Part shown: piece by piece, positions 8,114-16,024 of the stretch
How the letters are laid out: every line of letters starts with the position of its first letter
Position numbering within the stretch: position 1 is the first letter of the stretch
Assembly (NCBI GenBank): GCA_964525015.1
Contig: CAZGFY010000016.1
Location: forward strand, 1-49,203
Source: RGIG3102 sp964525015
GTDB taxonomy: Bacteria > Bacillota > Clostridia > Oscillospirales > Ruminococcaceae
DNA length: 49,203 nt
Direction: 5' to 3'
Program-made: the position numbers and the translations under genes
The notes under the pieces: generated by a model
Told to the model about the DNA's origin: nothing
Databases searched by the model: none
What the model saw: only the letters and a program-made list of their open reading frames with translations

Positions 8114-9382
8114 TTAGTAATCCATTTTTTTCTTTTTCTTGCTTCTTAGTAAAACAATAACAACTAAAGCAATAACTGCACCAATAACAATTGTAGGCAT
8201 AAATGAATTTTGGCTTTCTTCGCTATAAGCTTTAACTTCGCTCCACATATCATCAAGCTCTACTGAAAGTTCTTCTGAAAGAACTGAGAAAGCTTCTGTG
8301 TTAGCTAAAACTTCTTCTGATGGATATAAGAATTCTGTATTTCTTGTTTCTTCATCTAGTAATTCAACTGCCGCTGTGTGTGGGCTTGCGTATCCGATGT
8401 ATTCAGCATTAGCTAAAGCGATATCTGTTTCGCATAAGAAGTTGATATACATATGAGCAGCCTGAACATTTTGTGAATCAGCTGGGATAACCATACCATC
8501 AATAAAGTAGTTTGTTCCTTCTTCTGGAATAGCAAACGCTAAGTCTGGGTTGTCATCAATCATTGTAACAGCATCGCCTGAGTAGTATGGAGCAAATGCA
8601 GCTTCACCACCGCCCATTTTATCAAAAATTTCATCCATTACATAAGCTTGAACAACTGATTTTTGCTCAATTAAAGCTTCTTTTGCAACAGCGATATCTT
8701 CGCTTGATTGTGGGTTTAGTGATTGACCAGCTCTTAAAAGAGCGATAGCAGCAGCATCACGGCTGTTATTAAACATTAGTATATCGCCTGCATAGTTTTC
8801 ATCCCATAGAGAATCCCAGCTTGTAACTGGCTCTGAAACCATTGTTGTATTGTAGATAATTCCTACAAGACCCCAAGTATATGGAACATAGTATTCATTT
8901 GCCGGATCAAACGCACCATTTAAAAATGTTGGGTTGATATATTGCATATTTGGAATTAGAGAATAATCAAGTGGTTGTAGCATTTCTTCTTCAATCATTC
9001 TACCAATCATATAATCTGATGGAATTAAAATATCGTAGCTTGCACCACCGCTTTTAATTTTTGTATACATTTCTTCGTTAGTTGCAAATAATTGATAGTT
9101 AACTTCAATACCAGTTAATTCTGTAAATGCAGCGTTAACATCAAGTGAGCCTTCAGAACCGTCTGACATATATTCGCCCCAGTTGTAAACGTTTAAAGTG
9201 ATTCCTTCATCTTTTAAAGCTTCCCAGTTGTATTCTTCTGATGTGATTTCGCCATTTTGTGTTCCTTCAGGACCTGCAACTGCTGGCATTTCTTCTGTTG
9301 TTGCGAAAGCTGGCATTGCCGCTCCGATAACCATTCCTAGTAAAATAAATACTGCTAAAACTAAGCTAATAATTCTTTTCAA
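8114..9382 (-). CDS. potD: spermidine/putrescine-binding protein with C-terminal membrane anchor
   Basis: The 422-residue protein has a signal peptide with an AFA cleavage site (about residue 27) and then a periplasmic-binding-protein fold of the PotD/PotF type: LNVYNWGEYM, SYDILIPSDYMI, YYVPYTWGLVGIIYNT. It captures polyamines for the PotABC importer. No lipobox cysteine is present. Instead the C-terminus ends in a hydrophobic helix (FMPTIVIGAVIALVVIVLL) plus RSKKKKK, a typical stop-transfer anchor, so the binder is probably tethered by its tail. Family proteins of Gram-positives are usually lipoproteins. It is the last gene of the potABCD operon. Confidence 0.88.
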   Translation of the reverse strand: MKRIISLVLAVFILLGMVIGAAMPAFATTEEMPAVAGPEGTQNGEITSEEYNWEALKDEGITLNVYNWGEYMSDGSEGSLDVNAAFTELTGIEVNYQLFATNEEMYTKIKSGGASYDILIPSDYMIGRMIEEEMLQPLDYSLIPNMQYINPTFLNGAFDPANEYYVPYTWGLVGIIYNTTMVSEPVTSWDSLWDENYAGDILMFNNSRDAAAIALLRAGQSLNPQSSEDIAVAKEALIEQKSVVQAYVMDEIFDKMGGGEAAFAPYYSGDAVTMIDDNPDLAFAIPEEGTNYFIDGMVIPADSQNVQAAHMYINFLCETDIALANAEYIGYASPHTAAVELLDEETRNTEFLYPSEEVLANTEAFSVLSEELSVELDDMWSEVKAYSEESQNSFMPTIVIGAVIALVVIVLLRSKKKKKMDY

Positions 9383-9397
9383 TATAGTAATCCTCCA

Positions 9398-10195
9398 TTA
9401 AGTTTGTTTTTTCTTCTTTTTTTCTTTTAATACATCGTTTATATTAATTATTAATAGTATTGCTAATATAACAATGAATATTATAGCTGATAATGCGTAT
9501 ATATCAGGGCTCACTTTTCTTCTAGTCATTGAATAGATAACCACTGGAAGTGTTTGGGTGTGTCCCCCGTTAAAATATGAGATAACGAAATCATCAATTG
9601 AATAAGTTAAGGCAATTAAAAAGCCTGTAACAATCCCTGGCATAATTTCTGGCACAACAACCTTGAAAAAGGCTTGTTTTGGATTACAGCCTAAATCAAG
9701 TGCCGCTTCATACACTCTCATATCCATCTGCCTAATTTTAGGAAGTATGGATAGGATAACATAAGGCAGGCAAAATGTTATGTGTGAAATTAAAAGGGTT
9801 ATCATTCCGTATTCAAATCCGAAAATCTCTTTAAATATGCCAAAAAGTAGTAGCATTGAAATAGCTGTAACTATTTCAGGGTTTACAACTGGCATATAAC
9901 TGATGTTTATAACTACTATACGCTGAAGTTTTGTCATAGAATTTATGCCAACAGCCGCTAATGTTCCAAGTATTGTTGCAACAGTTGCTGCAACAAGCCC
10001 TACAAAAAGGCTGGTTAGAAATGCTTCTATAACCACATCATTATTAAATAATTCAAAATACCATTTTGTTGTAAAACCAGTAAAAACAGTTCTACTTTTT
10101 GATTCATTAAATGAAAATGTAATCATAACAAAGATTGGTATATATAAAAACGCTAAAATCACTGCCCAATAGAATTTCTTTAAAAATTTCATCAT
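9398..10195 (-). CDS. potC: spermidine/putrescine ABC transporter permease PotC
   Basis: The 265-residue protein has six predicted membrane helices. The ABC permease EAA loop reads EAALDLGCNPKQAFFKVVVPEIMPG at about 165-190. Early residues FNESKSR are typical of PotC/PotI. It forms the translocation pore with PotB, energised by PotA. Its ATG overlaps the potB stop by one base (TAATG), so translation is coupled. The end is basic (KEKKKKKQT), facing the cytoplasm. Confidence 0.9.
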   Translation of the reverse strand: MMKFLKKFYWAVILAFLYIPIFVMITFSFNESKSRTVFTGFTTKWYFELFNNDVVIEAFLTSLFVGLVAATVATILGTLAAVGINSMTKLQRIVVINISYMPVVNPEIVTAISMLLLFGIFKEIFGFEYGMITLLISHITFCLPYVILSILPKIRQMDMRVYEAALDLGCNPKQAFFKVVVPEIMPGIVTGFLIALTYSIDDFVISYFNGGHTQTLPVVIYSMTRRKVSPDIYALSAIIFIVILAILLIININDVLKEKKKKKQT

Positions 10196-11004
10196 TATAG
10201 CATCACCTCTTTATCATCATCAGCAAAGCCGTTTGTGATACCCATACATAATAAAACTAAAACCATAAGCACTAGACCCATTGCTGAGCCAAGGTTTGGA
10301 TTATAAGAATTTCCAAGGAATTGTAGTTCGATTAAATCGCCTATCATTAAATTATCTCCGCCACCGAGCATTCTAGATATTATAAATGTTGAGCAAGAAG
10401 GAACAAAAACCATTGTTATACCTGTTGCAACACCGGGAAGGCTTAATGGCCAAAACACTTTTGCAAGAGTTTGCCACATATTCCCCCCTAAATCCTGAGA
10501 AGCTTCGATTAGAGAATAATCGATTTTAACCATTACTGCATATAAAGGCATTATCATAAAAGGCAGGTAATTATAAACCATACCTAAAACAACGGCACCA
10601 TTTGTATTAATCATATCAAAAGGGCCTATGCCAAAAATGCCAAGAAATTGATTTATTAAACCATTTCTTTCTAAAAGACTCATCCATGCATATGTGCGAA
10701 GCAAAAAGTTCATCCACATAGGAAGCATAATAAGCATAATCATCAGCCTTTGATTATTAGCTTTCATCCTAGAGAGCATATAGCTTATAGGATAGGCTAA
10801 AATAAGGCATATAATAGTTGCATAAATTGCAAGCATTATACTATTTAAAAACACTGTTGAGTATTTAAATAAATCGCTGATATTAGCTATTGTAAAATCT
10901 CCACCAGTTGTTGTGAATGCAAAATACACAACTAAGCATAATGGAGCGAAAATAAATATCATCATCCATAATAAATATGGAGTACTAACAATTTTTTTAC
11001 CCAT
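10195..11004 (-). CDS. potB: spermidine/putrescine ABC transporter permease PotB
   Basis: The 269-residue inner-membrane permease has six helices and an EAA loop in EASQDLGGNMWQTLAKVFWP. The motif MLPMWMNFLLRTYAWM is highly characteristic of PotB. I start at the ATG at 11004, because AGAAAGGA lies 8 bases before it. An in-frame ATG at 11028 has no ribosome site and would add 8 charged residues that are not typical of the family. It lies between potA (62 bases upstream) and potC (one-base overlap). Confidence 0.9.
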   Translation of the reverse strand: MGKKIVSTPYLLWMMIFIFAPLCLVVYFAFTTTGGDFTIANISDLFKYSTVFLNSIMLAIYATIICLILAYPISYMLSRMKANNQRLMIMLIMLPMWMNFLLRTYAWMSLLERNGLINQFLGIFGIGPFDMINTNGAVVLGMVYNYLPFMIMPLYAVMVKIDYSLIEASQDLGGNMWQTLAKVFWPLSLPGVATGITMVFVPSCSTFIISRMLGGGDNLMIGDLIELQFLGNSYNPNLGSAMGLVLMVLVLLCMGITNGFADDDKEVML

Positions 11005-11066
11005 TTTATCATCCTTTCTGATTTTCATATTAAATTTTAAGAGAAGTATAGTTTATTTTTTGCTTT

Positions 11067-12113
11067 TTATTCTTTCATTCTCTTCATAATATGAATTTCT
11101 TCAGGACCAATGTTCATTCCAATTAATGCGCCAACTTGCTGAATTTGTGTTGAGTGAATTAGCCAATCAAAGCCACCTTGCTCAACTGTTATTTCATAAT
11201 GAACCCCTTTAAATACAACACTTTTTACAACACCTTGAAGTGCTCCTTGAAGCGATGGTACAACCTCGATATCCTCAGGACGAATAACCACATTCACAAG
11301 TTCATTTGGATTAAATCCTTTATCAACACAAGAAAACTGAGTTCCGTTTATCTCGATTAAAAAGTCTTTAACCATAATTCCATCAATGATATTGCTTTCC
11401 CCAATAAAATCTGCCACGAAGGAGTTTACTGGTTCATTATAAATATCTGTTGGAGTTCCGATTTGCTGAATAATACCATCTTTCATAACAACAACGGTAT
11501 CACTCATTGTTAAAGCTTCCTCTTGATCATGAGTTACATACACAAAAGTTATCGCAAGTGATTGCTGAATACGCTTTAATTCGGTTTGCATTTCTTTACG
11601 CAGTTTTAAATCTAGTGCACCAAGTGGCTCATCTAAAAGTAAAACTTTTGGGTGATTTACAAGTGCCCTTGCAATCGCAACCCTTTGCTGCTGTCCACCT
11701 GAGAGAGTTGTGGTATCTCTTCTTGCAAAATCACGAAGATTAACAACTTCAAGCATTTCTAAAACCCTTGTTTTAATCTCTTCTTCTGGTAGCTTTTGCA
11801 GCCTTAATCCGAAAGCAACATTTTCAAACACATTTAAATGTGAAAAAAGCGCATACTTTTGGAATACTGTGTTAACTTCCCTTTTGTAAGGAGGAAGATT
11901 AACGATGTCTTTGCCATCAAAAAAAACATTGCCCGATTTTGGTGATAAAAACCCTCCGATAATTCTTAGAGTAGTAGTTTTCCCACAGCCTGAAGGCCCT
12001 AGCAAAGTTACAAACTCTTTATCTTTGATATCAAGTGAAAGTTCACTCAATACGGTTTCACCGCCGAAATCAACAACAATGTCTTTTAAACTGATAATAT
12101 TTTTGTTTTCCAT
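11067..12113 (-). CDS. potA: spermidine/putrescine ABC transporter ATPase PotA
   Basis: The 348-residue ATPase has Walker A GPSGCGKT (about 38-45), Q-loop QKYALF, signature LSGGQQQR, Walker B LLLDEPLGALD and the switch histidine in YVTHDQEEA. The C-terminal 110 residues form the TOBE regulatory domain (VVIRPEDIEV). It hydrolyses ATP to drive polyamine import by PotBC with PotD. First gene of the operon. An AAAGGGGAT ribosome site precedes the ATG, downstream of a short structured leader. Confidence 0.93.
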   Translation of the reverse strand: MENKNIISLKDIVVDFGGETVLSELSLDIKDKEFVTLLGPSGCGKTTTLRIIGGFLSPKSGNVFFDGKDIVNLPPYKREVNTVFQKYALFSHLNVFENVAFGLRLQKLPEEEIKTRVLEMLEVVNLRDFARRDTTTLSGGQQQRVAIARALVNHPKVLLLDEPLGALDLKLRKEMQTELKRIQQSLAITFVYVTHDQEEALTMSDTVVVMKDGIIQQIGTPTDIYNEPVNSFVADFIGESNIIDGIMVKDFLIEINGTQFSCVDKGFNPNELVNVVIRPEDIEVVPSLQGALQGVVKSVVFKGVHYEITVEQGGFDWLIHSTQIQQVGALIGMNIGPEEIHIMKRMKE

Positions 12114-12138
12114 TTCTAATCCCCTTTGCGGTAATATA

Positions 12139-12169
12139 CTGCGCCTTTACGCAGCCGATGTCAATTATA
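12139..12169 (-). promoter_or_regulatory. extended -10 promoter and leader hairpin of potABCD
   Basis: On the minus strand TGGTATAAT (12164-12172) is a TGn-extended -10 box; no good -35 is present, as usual for that promoter class. About 10 bases into the transcript CTGCG/CGCAG (12139-12154) forms a small hairpin before the ribosome site. This patch is clearly richer in G and C than its surroundings. Confidence 0.5.
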
Positions 12170-12422
12170 CCAGCCCCGCAAAAGGTTTGTTACACCACAG
12201 TTAGAGTGGCTACAGCAGTACATACAACATCAGTATGATGACAGCAATTATCTTGCTAACAAAATTCATACTAATTGGAATTGTATATGTTTTAGCTTTT
12301 TTTGTCAATACTTATTTCTATAATTTTTACTTAAGAATTCAAATTTTACAAATTATTATAATTTTTATTACAACTTTATTATTTTTTTATATAAATTTAA
12401 TAATTTTATTCGATAAAAAAAC

Positions 12423-12458
12423 GCTTAATTAAACCTATTTCCATCGATTTAATTAAGC
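12423..12458. repeat. inverted repeat
   Basis: GCTTAATTAAA (12423-12433) and TTTAATTAAGC (12448-12458) are a perfect 11-bp inverted repeat with a 14-base loop. A T run after it is weak. It overlaps the stop of the doubtful 65-codon frame. Confidence 0.6.
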
Positions 12459-12546
12459 ATTTAATGTTCATATTATACATTTTTGTAGTTTTCAGTGTTT
12501 GCTTATAGCAAAATGCGTGCTATCCATTATGCACGCAAAGAAAACT

Positions 12547-12580
12547 TCAATGAATATTATCGGTAGATAATATTCATTGA
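12547..12580 (-). terminator. terminator overlapping the phosphoribosyltransferase stop codon
   Basis: A perfect 15-bp stem (TCAATGAATATTATC, mirrored) with a 4-base loop is followed on the minus strand by GTTTTCTTT. The stop codon of the gene (complement at 12574-12576) lies inside the stem, so a translating ribosome would cover half of the hairpin. Confidence 0.75.
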
Positions 12581-13155
12581 CCCAAAAACAATGGTAGGTC
12601 TTGAATATAATATAGGTTTTTATGTGGGAAATCCCCACTTTCTTTTAAAACAGCAGCATATCCAACAACTGTACACCCTATTTTTTCAAGTAAAACTTCC
12701 ATAGCCTTAAAAGTTCCACCTGTTGATACAACATCGTCCATTAATAAAACTTTTTTTCCACGAATTTTATCGGCATCTCTTCCATCAACAACCATATTTT
12801 GTTCTTTAGCTGTTGTTATTGATTTAACTGTTGTTTTAATTGGATTTAGCATATACGCTTTTTCATCTTTTCTAAAAACAACAAAATCTTTATCTCCAAG
12901 ATAAGTGCAAACGCTTTGTGCTAAAGGCAAAACTTTTGCCTCTGGGCAAACTATATAATCATAGTCTACATCTTTAATTTTATCTCCTAAAATCTTTGCG
13001 CAGTAGTTTGTTAAACCTGTATCTCCTAAAAGAACAAATGATGCTATATGAAGCCCGTCTGTTACTTTTGCAACATCTAAAGTTTCAATTCTTCCTTGTA
13101 GGTCTAAATCAAAAGATGTTTGTCCTGTATATTGAATATTCATAAAAATTCCCAT
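12574..13155 (-). CDS. purine-type phosphoribosyltransferase
   Basis: The 193-residue protein carries the PRPP-binding signature VLLMDDVVSTGGT (about residues 135-147). An upstream DYDYIVCPEAKVLPLA region is typical of adenine/xanthine phosphoribosyltransferase-like type I enzymes. It would transfer the ribose phosphate of PRPP to a purine base for salvage. The base cannot be assigned, since hood-region residues are variable. A second ATG 4 codons in (13143) is an equally plausible start. Monocistronic; no purine riboswitch is visible upstream. Confidence 0.75.
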   Translation of the reverse strand: MGIFMNIQYTGQTSFDLDLQGRIETLDVAKVTDGLHIASFVLLGDTGLTNYCAKILGDKIKDVDYDYIVCPEAKVLPLAQSVCTYLGDKDFVVFRKDEKAYMLNPIKTTVKSITTAKEQNMVVDGRDADKIRGKKVLLMDDVVSTGGTFKAMEVLLEKIGCTVVGYAAVLKESGDFPHKNLYYIQDLPLFLGQ

Positions 13156-13326
13156 ATTTATTTAAATTATAACTAATTTAAATCCTTTCATTATTATTAA
13201 TTTTGCTGTTACCTTATATAGTATATACAATTTTAATCTTTTTTTCAACTTTTACTTTTAATTTTCATAAAATTGTTTTATAATTTTAATTACTAATTTA
13301 AATTTAAATACTAAAGGGGAAACATT

Positions 13327-13632
13327 ATGTCTTTTTTGCTTGCAATTCTTTGCCTATACTATGGCACAAATAATATTTTATCTGCTTTTAAAGTTCCTTT
13401 TTCTGAATTTGAAGTGGTTCATTGGTTATTGCTCTTAACTGGCGTTCTGCTTATACTTTTTGGAATTGCCTGCACATTACTTGCAACTAAGGAATATAAA
13501 GAAAAGCAAGCTCAAAACGCAAACCCCAAAAACACTAATACTCTTTTAGAAGATGATGATACTGAATTTAATTCTGATTTATTCAGTTATGATTTACAAG
13601 AAGATAGTAATGATGATGATTTAGACGATTAA
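13327..13632 (+). CDS. small membrane protein with acidic tail
   Basis: The 101-residue protein has two hydrophobic segments (about 1-20 and 31-55) joined by a short loop. A cytoplasmic tail follows that becomes strongly acidic (LLEDDDTEF, then DSNDDDLDD at the end). AAAGGGGAAAC gives a good ribosome site 5 bases before the ATG, so I regard the gene as real. No family recognised. It could act through its acidic tail on a partner protein, but that is only a guess. Confidence 0.6.
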   Translation: MSFLLAILCLYYGTNNILSAFKVPFSEFEVVHWLLLLTGVLLILFGIACTLLATKEYKEKQAQNANPKNTNTLLEDDDTEFNSDLFSYDLQEDSNDDDLDD

Positions 13633-13734
13633 TTTTCATTTTTTTAACATTTATTGTATTTTTTTCTATTAATAAAAAACCTTTTTTTATACATAATACT
13701 ATATATACTTTATCTAAAGAGAAAGGGGCTTATT

Positions 13735-14043
13735 ATGAAAGAAAACAAAATGCAAAAAGATGCCGTTAAAAATCAACGTATAGACCATAATGTTATAAAA
13801 AGTTATGATGAATTATTAAGAGATGAATATGCACAAACGCTTGATGCTGTTATAGATAGCACAATCGATTATCCACATAGTAGCTTACCTAACAATTCTA
13901 TCATCTCTTCGTCCTACTCAAAGCCAGCTAATTCTTATTCTAATAATATATCAAAAGAAGATTTAGAAAAGAAAAAACAAACAGGAGATTCCCCACAAGA
14001 CGTTGCCCAAAAATTCATAGATAGAACTCAGTTTCCATTATAA
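13735..14043 (+). CDS. small soluble hypothetical protein
   Basis: I use the ATG at 13735 (102 residues), which has GAAAGGGG 5 bases upstream. An in-frame ATG 81 bases earlier would add a hydrophobic AT-rich stretch without a ribosome site. The protein is hydrophilic: a charged N-terminal half (MKENKMQKDAV...SYDELLRDEY), a Ser/Asn-rich middle and a short C-terminal helix ending in DRTQFPL. Function unknown. It is followed at once by a terminator shared with the GNAT gene. Confidence 0.6.
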   Translation: MKENKMQKDAVKNQRIDHNVIKSYDELLRDEYAQTLDAVIDSTIDYPHSSLPNNSIISSSYSKPANSYSNNISKEDLEKKKQTGDSPQDVAQKFIDRTQFPL

Positions 14044-14048
14044 AAATT

Positions 14049-14074
14049 AAAAAGCAAGCGTAAGCTTGCTTTTT
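14049..14074. terminator. bidirectional intrinsic terminator
   Basis: AAAAAGCAAGC and GCTTGCTTTTT form an 11-bp stem with a GTAA loop between two convergent genes. T runs on both strands. Confidence 0.92.
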
Positions 14075-14075
14075 A

Positions 14076-14537
14076 TTAGATTTCTAAAAAAGATTTATCA
14101 ACAGTAAACGATGTCCACTGAACTTTATCTTTTACCATAAGTAAATCAGATTTTTTCATTCCATTTTTTTCATAAAAAGGAACTGCATCTTTATAAACGC
14201 TTGCAAAAATTATTATATCCTCTTCGCCACCAGCTTCTTCTAATGCTTTATCTATTAATTTTGTGCCTATTCCCATTTTTAGATATTCTCTATCAACCCC
14301 TAAATCTGTGATAAACAGCCAATACGAATAATCACTAAGTGCAAATAACACCCCAACAATCATATCATCTTCATTTCTTGCAACAACGCTTATTTGAGTA
14401 TTTACAACTAATTTTTCTATCCTTTGATGAAATCTTTCAAGTGGATACTGTGAGCCTAAATCAGTTCGTGTTAAAAATTCTATATATTCTTTTTTAGATA
14501 TTTTTTCCAGATTAACACTTATCTTTTCTTGAGCCAT
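14076..14537 (-). CDS. GNAT-family N-acetyltransferase
   Basis: The 153-residue protein has the GNAT core. A strand with IVGVLFALSDY leads to LFITDLGVDREYLKMGIGTKLID, where the acetyl-CoA loop is the variant KMGIGTK of the usual (Q/R)xxGxG/A. Then comes the PFYEKNGMKK motif (about 125-135), typical of the fourth helix and strand. It would transfer an acetyl group from acetyl-CoA to an amine; the substrate is unknown. Single gene between two terminators. Confidence 0.85.
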   Translation of the reverse strand: MAQEKISVNLEKISKKEYIEFLTRTDLGSQYPLERFHQRIEKLVVNTQISVVARNEDDMIVGVLFALSDYSYWLFITDLGVDREYLKMGIGTKLIDKALEEAGGEEDIIIFASVYKDAVPFYEKNGMKKSDLLMVKDKVQWTSFTVDKSFLEI

Positions 14538-14561
14538 AAATATAATTCCCTTTCATACTTC

Positions 14562-14589
14562 AAAAGGCAAGCTATAAAGCTTGCCTTTT
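14562..14589 (-). terminator. terminator of the mgl operon
   Basis: AAAAGGCAAGC and GCTTGCCTTTT form an 11-bp stem with a 6-base loop. It lies just past the stop of the last gene of the mgl unit, and could be read in either direction. Confidence 0.85.
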
Positions 14590-14601
14590 TCGTTTTAATA
14601 G

Positions 14602-14973
14602 TTATTTTTCTTCCCAAAAGGCATACAACGTCATATTGCTTTCAATCTCGGTGTTTTCAAAATCCCAAGTGTGTAGCCCGTTCACATCTCTATACCAGCC
14701 AGTGAAAGTATAGCCTTCCTTAACTGGCTCTTCTGGCTGATTGATTATTTCGCCATACATATATGTGGCATCTTCCACCCTTGAGCCACCATTTGTATCA
14801 AATGAAACCACTAATCCAGTGGCATTACTAGTTAGATACAAAAATATGATAATAGTGACTAAAACAAGCCCTATAATAAATTTATCTAGCTGTTTTACTG
14901 AAATAGTAACACCTTCATATATATTTTTTTTAGCTGGGGTGAAATCTTCTTTTTTATTTTCTTTATTTTCCAT
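14602..14973 (-). CDS. single-pass membrane protein with one InlB B-repeat
   Basis: The 123-residue protein has a charged cytoplasmic start, one membrane helix (about residues 31-50) and a C-terminal InlB B-repeat (Listeria-Bacteroides repeat). The repeat shows the features SFDTNGGS, GYTFTGWYRD and MTLYAFWEEK. Such repeats are beta-grasp-like modules of surface proteins. Here a single copy sits close to the membrane. The gene begins 2 bases after the mglC stop, so it is co-transcribed and probably translationally coupled with the sugar transporter. That is an unexpected partner. Confidence 0.8.
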   Translation of the reverse strand: MENKENKKEDFTPAKKNIYEGVTISVKQLDKFIIGLVLVTIIIFLYLTSNATGLVVSFDTNGGSRVEDATYMYGEIINQPEEPVKEGYTFTGWYRDVNGLHTWDFENTEIESNMTLYAFWEEK

Positions 14974-14975
14974 AA

Positions 14976-16010
14976 TTATTTTTTAACTAGATATTTTCTC
15001 ATATCAATAGCACAAGCAATCAAAATGATTAAACCTTTAACGATATATGTAGTATTAGGGTCAACGCTTAAAAATTGAAGTCCAACGAAGATTAGTCTTA
15101 GTAGAACAACCCCCATAATAACCCCACGGATTTTACCAATACCACCAACGAATGATACACCACCGATAACGCAAGCAGCAATAGCATCAAGCTCATAGCT
15201 ATCCCCTGTTGAAGCTGAGTTTGAGCCAATTCTAGCACCTTCGATAAATCCAGTTAAACCATACATAATACCTGCTAAAACAAACACAAGCACAATAGTT
15301 TTTGCAACATTTACCCCTGAAACGTGTGCTGCTTCTGAGTTTGAGCCAACTGCAAACATATTTTTTCCAAAGATAGTTTTATTCCAAACAACCCACATAA
15401 ACACTGTGATAATTACAACATATAAAATATACATCGGAACTTTTGTATCGCCGATTGTAAACCAAGTGCCTTTAATAAAGTTTGTATAGCTTTCATCAAG
15501 CCCTGAAATTGATTGACCATTGTTAGTGCCTATTTTTAGATACATTAATATTGCACCATAGATAATAAGCTGAGTAGCCAGTGTTACGATAAAAGGGTGA
15601 AGTGAGAATTTTGATATAAAAAACCCATTGAATAAGCCTATCACACCACCAACTATTATAACCCCACCGATAACAAGCACAATTGATGGAACTTCTAAAT
15701 CTGGATACATTTTATTTGCATATCCTGCCATTTGCAAGAGTGACGCTGAAATACAAGCAGTAAGCCCAACTATACGCCCTGCTGATAAGTCGGTTCCTCC
15801 GATTATAATACAGCCAGCAATACCAAGTGCTATTGGCATATTTGCAGCTGAAAGCGAAATGATATTAACAATCGAGCCAATTGATAAAAAGGCTGGTCTT
15901 TGAATTTGGATATAAATAATTGCAAATATCATAAGGATATATAGCGAATTATTTATCATAAACTCTTTCCAGTCGGTATTTTGAAGCTTTGTTTTAATTT
16001 TTTCAGACAT
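14976..16010 (-). CDS. mglC: galactose/methyl-galactoside ABC transporter permease
   Basis: The 344-residue protein has 9-10 membrane helices and the conserved permease segments of the MglC/RbsC family. These include GIAGCIIIGGTDLSAGRIVGL (about 65-85) and AIAACVIGGVSFVGGIGKIRG (about 275-295). It forms the channel of the mgl sugar importer. It is 14 bases behind mglA and 2 bases before the InlB-repeat gene. Substrate assignment rests on the MglB neighbour. Confidence 0.92.
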   Translation of the reverse strand: MSEKIKTKLQNTDWKEFMINNSLYILMIFAIIYIQIQRPAFLSIGSIVNIISLSAANMPIALGIAGCIIIGGTDLSAGRIVGLTACISASLLQMAGYANKMYPDLEVPSIVLVIGGVIIVGGVIGLFNGFFISKFSLHPFIVTLATQLIIYGAILMYLKIGTNNGQSISGLDESYTNFIKGTWFTIGDTKVPMYILYVVIITVFMWVVWNKTIFGKNMFAVGSNSEAAHVSGVNVAKTIVLVFVLAGIMYGLTGFIEGARIGSNSASTGDSYELDAIAACVIGGVSFVGGIGKIRGVIMGVVLLRLIFVGLQFLSVDPNTTYIVKGLIILIACAIDMRKYLVKK

Positions 16011-16024
16011 TTTTTATTCTCCCT

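Larger units (their letters stand above)
12114..12546. other. 433-base gene-poor stretch between potA and the phosphoribosyltransferase gene
   Basis: It holds the pot promoter and leader at its left edge and an inverted repeat at 12423-12458. It also has a 65-codon open frame at 12235-12432 (plus strand) that would encode an almost purely hydrophobic peptide. The frame has no ribosome site and may be only an effect of AT-rich sequence, so I do not call it a gene. Nothing else recognisable. Confidence 0.6.

Noticed and set aside
12235..12432. 65-codon hydrophobic open frame
   Set aside because: No ribosome site, composition dominated by AT-rich Ile/Phe/Leu codons, no recognisable promoter. 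The inverted repeat at its end is weak support only.
12574..13326. Purine riboswitch before the phosphoribosyltransferase gene
   Set aside because: The upstream 170 bases show none of the conserved loops or a terminator/antiterminator pair.
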